DNA from: Caulobacteraceae bacterium
GTDB lineage: Bacteria; Pseudomonadota; Alphaproteobacteria; Caulobacterales; Caulobacteraceae
Direction of reading: 5' to 3'
Assembly: GCA_947479185.1 (NCBI GenBank)
Contig: CANJYY010000073.1
Coordinates: forward strand, 1-9,561
DNA length: 9,561 nucleotides
Shown: positions 6,000 to 9,561 of the stretch, piece after piece
Layout: every line of letters begins with the position of its first letter
How positions within the stretch are numbered: the first letter of the stretch is position 1
Made by a program: the position numbers and the translations under genes
Notes under the pieces: model-generated
What the model was told of the DNA's origin: nothing
Databases searched by the model: none
Seen by the model: the letters and a program-made list of their open reading frames with translations, nothing else

Positions 6000-6709
6000 G
6001 TGACGAAGAGCCTCCCCCCAAGCGCCGCATGGTCCGCCTCCCCACGGGGGGCAACGACGGCGTCGGCCGCGGCAAGCCCGCGCGGCTGAAGACGGCCAAG
6101 GGCCGCCGGCCCTCGTCCCAGGCCTGGCTGGAGCGGCAGATCAACGCCCCGTTCTCGGCCGAGGCCCGGGCCATGGGCTATCGCAGCCGCGCGGCCTTCA
6201 AGTTCACCGAGATCGACGACCGGTTCAAACTGGTGAAGCCGGGCTGCAAGATCATCGACCTGGGCTGCGCGCCCGGCGGCTGGGTGCAGATGGCTATCAA
6301 GCGCGGGGCCGGCAAGATCGTCGGCATCGACCTGCTGCCGGTCGATCCGCTGCCGCCGGCCGAGATGATCCAGATGGACTTCACCGACCCGGCCGCCGGC
6401 CCGCTGCTGATCGAGATGCTCGGTGGCCCGCCGGACATCGTGCTGTCGGACATGGCCCCCAACACCGTCGGTCACCGCGAGACCGACCACCTGCGCATCG
6501 TCGGCCTGATCGAGCTGGCCGCCGCCTTCGCCATCGAGGTGCTCAAGCCCGGCGGCAGCTTTGTCGCCAAGGCCTTCCAGGGCGGCGAGACGGCCCAGAT
6601 CATCCGCGACCTGAAGAAGCACTTCGATAAGGTCCAGCATGTGAAGCCCAAGGCCAGCCGGGCGGACAGCTCTGAGGTGTTCCTCGTGGCGACGGGTTTC
6701 CGGGGCTAG
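5996..6709 (+). CDS. rlmE: 23S rRNA (uridine-2552 2'-O)-methyltransferase RlmE (FtsJ/RrmJ)
   Basis: Methylates the 2'-OH of U2552 in the A-loop of 23S rRNA on late 50S particles, using S-adenosylmethionine. The Rossmann SAM motif is IIDLGCAPGGW at 86-96. The K-D-K-E catalytic set is complete: Lys69 (RSRAAFKFTEID), Asp152 (LSDMAPN), Lys192 (FVAKAFQGG) and Glu227 (SSEVFLVA). The last three keep exactly the E. coli spacing (40 and 35 residues; E. coli 38/124/164/199 from memory). At 237 residues it is longer than the E. coli protein (209) because of an N-terminal extension of about 31 residues rich in Pro, Arg, Lys and Gly. The start ATG overlaps the phosphatase stop (ATGA, 5996-5999), indicating translational coupling. 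Its TAG shares the CTAG at 6706-6709 with the stop of the facing GNAT gene. In E. coli rrmJ is a heat-shock gene. Confidence 0.97.
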   Translation: MSDEEPPPKRRMVRLPTGGNDGVGRGKPARLKTAKGRRPSSQAWLERQINAPFSAEARAMGYRSRAAFKFTEIDDRFKLVKPGCKIIDLGCAPGGWVQMAIKRGAGKIVGIDLLPVDPLPPAEMIQMDFTDPAAGPLLIEMLGGPPDIVLSDMAPNTVGHRETDHLRIVGLIELAAAFAIEVLKPGGSFVAKAFQGGETAQIIRDLKKHFDKVQHVKPKASRADSSEVFLVATGFRG

Positions 6710-7305
6710 CGCCGCGCCGCCCGGAACATCGGGATCAGGCCTGGATGGTCGCCCGGCTTGATCAGGCCGATGACTTCGAAGCCGTGACGCTCGTAGAGCG
6801 GGACGTTCTTCGGGCTGGAGCTCTCGAGATAGGCCGGCAGGCCGTCGGCGTCGCAGCGGGCGAGGCCGGCCTTCAGCAGGGCTGATCCCAGGCCCTGGCC
6901 CTGCCGGGACGGATCGACGCCGATCATCGACAGATACCAGTGCGGCTCGGCGGGATGGAATTCGTCCATCAGGTCGCCGAGTTCGCCCAGCACAGCCTGT
7001 CGCTCCGGCGCCACGGCCTCGCCGACGAGGGCGATGATCGCGTCCTTGTCGGCCTCCGCGCCCGGCGCGAGCCACAGCGCCGCCGCCCCGCCATCGTCGG
7101 CGACCCAAGCCGTGCCCGCCGCCAGCGCGCTGCCGGCCATGCCGGTCGCAAGGCGGTTGAAGTGTTCCAGATAGGTCGCCGCGCCTGGAAACATATAGCG
7201 GACCGCCGGATCTGTGCTGAAGGCGAGGGCCAGAATGTCCATCACCGGGTCGCGTTCGACCGGCCCGTCGGCGCCCTCGGCAATACGAATGTCATGGTCG
7301 GTCAT
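6706..7305 (-). CDS. GNAT-family N-acetyltransferase (puromycin-acetyltransferase-like)
   Basis: A 199-residue cytoplasmic enzyme expected to transfer acetyl from acetyl-CoA to an amine. The acetyl-CoA motif A is HWYLSMIGVDPSRQGQGLGSALL at 122-144 (R-Q-G-Q-G-L-G as Q/RxxGxG). Motif B is PAYLESSSPKNVPLYERHGFEVIG at 157-180. This C-terminal pattern (GVDP..QG.GLGSALL...LE[ST]S.P.N.P[LF]YER.GF) resembles puromycin N-acetyltransferase and similar GNATs, but the substrate is not predictable and a resistance role is not implied. The start at 7305 (MTDHDIRI) is preferred over the ATG at 7326 because a strong SD lies just before it. It is divergent from nat with 116 bp between the starts, and convergent with rlmE, with which it shares the 4-bp CTAG containing both stops. 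Confidence 0.88.
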   Translation of the reverse strand: MTDHDIRIAEGADGPVERDPVMDILALAFSTDPAVRYMFPGAATYLEHFNRLATGMAGSALAAGTAWVADDGGAAALWLAPGAEADKDAIIALVGEAVAPERQAVLGELGDLMDEFHPAEPHWYLSMIGVDPSRQGQGLGSALLKAGLARCDADGLPAYLESSSPKNVPLYERHGFEVIGLIKPGDHPGLIPMFRAARR

Positions 7306-7309
7306 GGCG

Positions 7310-7319
7310 CCTCTCCCTT
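7310..7319 (-). promoter_or_regulatory. Strong ribosome binding site that sets the GNAT start
   Basis: AAGGGAGAGG on the minus strand ends 4 bases before the ATG at 7305. It is the most complete Shine-Dalgarno in the window; most other genes here have weak ones or none. It excludes the upstream in-frame ATG at 7326 as the main start. Confidence 0.7.
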
Positions 7320-7421
7320 GCTCCAAGCCTAGAAGAGATGGGCCCCGTTCGGCCAGCCGCTTTCCTCCGTCAAGGGCCCGCCGGACTTGGCTGCGGGCGG
7401 TGGAGTCTCTATCTGCTCGTC

Positions 7422-8237
7422 ATGACCGACAGCCTCGATCTCGACGCCTACTTCGCCCGAATTCGCTACGACGGCTCGCGCGACCCGACACTTGAGGTCC
7501 TGCGCGACCTTCTGCTGGCCCACGCCAAGGTCATTCCGTTCGAAAACCTGAACCCGTTCCTGGGCCTGCCCGTCGCGCTCGACCTGGACTCGCTTCAGGC
7601 CAAGCTCGTTCAAGGCGGTCGGGGCGGCTACTGTTTCGAGCAGAACGGCCTGATGTTCGCGGTGCTCCGCGCCATGGGCTTCCAGGTGACGGGTCTGATT
7701 GGCCGGGTGATCTGGAACCAGCCTGTCGAGACGATCACGGCCCGGTCGCACATGATCAACCGCGTGGAGATCGGGGGCGCCGGCTACATCGTCGATATCG
7801 GCTTCGGCGGCGGGACCCTGACCGGGGTGCTCGCGCTCACGCCGGGTGTCGAGCAGACCACGCCGCACGAGCCGTTCCGTCTGGTGGACGAAGGCGACGG
7901 ATATCTGCGCGAAGAGGTGCTGATCCGCGACGACTGGCGGGCGACCTACCGGTTCGACCTGACGCCGCAGAACCCGATCGACTACGAGGTCAGCAATCAC
8001 TTTACCTCGACCCACCCGAATTCTCATTTCCTGCACACGCCGATCGCGGCGCGGGTCGACGACGGCCTGCGTCATACGTTGCGCGGACTGGACCTGACGA
8101 CGCATCACCTGGGCGGGGACAGTGAGCATCGCCGACTGGCCAGCCCGGCCGAGGTCGAGACCGCGCTCGAAGACGTCTTCGGCATCACTTTGCCGGAGCG
8201 GGACCGGCTGCGGAAAAAGCTCGAACAGCTGTTCTAG
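7422..8237 (+). CDS. nat: Arylamine N-acetyltransferase
   Basis: Transfers acetyl from acetyl-CoA to arylamines and hydrazines by a ping-pong mechanism through a cysteine thioester. The 271 residues fit the family (about 270-285). The cysteine-protease-like triad is complete: Cys71 in [11 protein letters not shown], His110 in ARSHMINRV and Asp125 in YIVDIGFGG, close to the usual 69/107/122. The N-terminal FENLNPFLG at 40-48 and the middle [12 protein letters not shown] at 192-203 are also family marks. The start [18 protein letters not shown] gives the standard N-terminal helix; the open frame back to 7338 adds 28 unrelated residues and is rejected. No SD lies at a usable distance (GGAG is 16 bases away). 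TTGGCT (7387-7392) and TATCTG (7410-7415), 17 bp apart, could place transcription at or next to the ATG, giving a leaderless mRNA (inference). Unlike the GNAT gene beside it, this belongs to a different acetyltransferase fold. Confidence 0.96.
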   Translation: MTDSLDLDAYFARIRYDGSRDPTLEVLRDLLLAHAKVIPFENLNPFLGLPVALDLDSLQAKLVQGGRGGYCFEQNGLMFAVLRAMGFQVTGLIGRVIWNQPVETITARSHMINRVEIGGAGYIVDIGFGGGTLTGVLALTPGVEQTTPHEPFRLVDEGDGYLREEVLIRDDWRATYRFDLTPQNPIDYEVSNHFTSTHPNSHFLHTPIAARVDDGLRHTLRGLDLTTHHLGGDSEHRRLASPAEVETALEDVFGITLPERDRLRKKLEQLF

Positions 8238-8250
8238 GCCCGCGTCGGCA

Positions 8251-9561
<1,311 letters not shown>

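Noticed and set aside
5843..7108. 421-codon minus-strand open frame opposite rlmE and running into the GNAT region
   Set aside because: It is antisense to the phosphatase end and all of rlmE, and out of frame with the GNAT gene. It has no recognisable motif.

Overview
The window is high-GC chromosomal DNA carrying nine genes, seven of them recognisable enzymes or stress proteins of core metabolism. No plasmid, phage, transposase, tRNA, rRNA or CRISPR signal is seen. The protein set (an alphaproteobacterial-type HspQ, a short Ppx/GppA coupled to RlmE, a monomeric phenylalanine hydroxylase) and a dispersed repeat of the CATCCTGAGGAGCG...CGTCTCGAAGGA type suggest an alphaproteobacterium, probably of the Caulobacteraceae (Caulobacter/Phenylobacterium relatives). 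The taxonomic call is inference from memory of such sequences, not a search.

Layout, left to right. (1) 1-1197, +: the 3' nine-tenths of astB (succinylarginine dihydrolase). It ends in a perfect 10-bp stem that also closes the facing gene. (2) 1227-2051, -: a membrane-anchored LytTR regulator, divergent from (3) 2153-3352, +: an OpgC-like acyltransferase-3 membrane protein. Three 14-bp direct repeats spaced 20-21 bp apart, with an AlgR-type core, sit at the regulator's start. This is the most interesting regulatory signal in the window. (4) 3301-4191, -: phhA (phenylalanine 4-hydroxylase), overlapping the acyltransferase tail-to-tail by 52 bp. (5) 4192-4395: a gene-free stretch filled mostly by two inverted copies of a dispersed repeat. 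(6) 4396-4725, -: hspQ. (7) 4887-5999 and 5996-6709, +: a Ppx/GppA phosphatase and rlmE, translationally coupled by ATGA. (8) 6706-7305, -: a GNAT acetyltransferase, whose stop shares a CTAG with the rlmE stop. (9) 7422-8237, +: arylamine N-acetyltransferase. (10) 8303-9561, +: guaB (IMP dehydrogenase), running off the right edge.

Two amino-acid catabolic enzymes (AstB for arginine, PhhA for phenylalanine) lie near each other but on opposite strands and are not an operon. HspQ, RlmE and Ppx/GppA form a divergent block with a stress and ribosome theme. The regulator/acyltransferase pair looks like a self-contained envelope-modification module. No wholly new multi-gene system is evident. The items worth following are the LytTR-site array, the repeat pair with compensatory base changes, and several unusually compact convergent gene ends.
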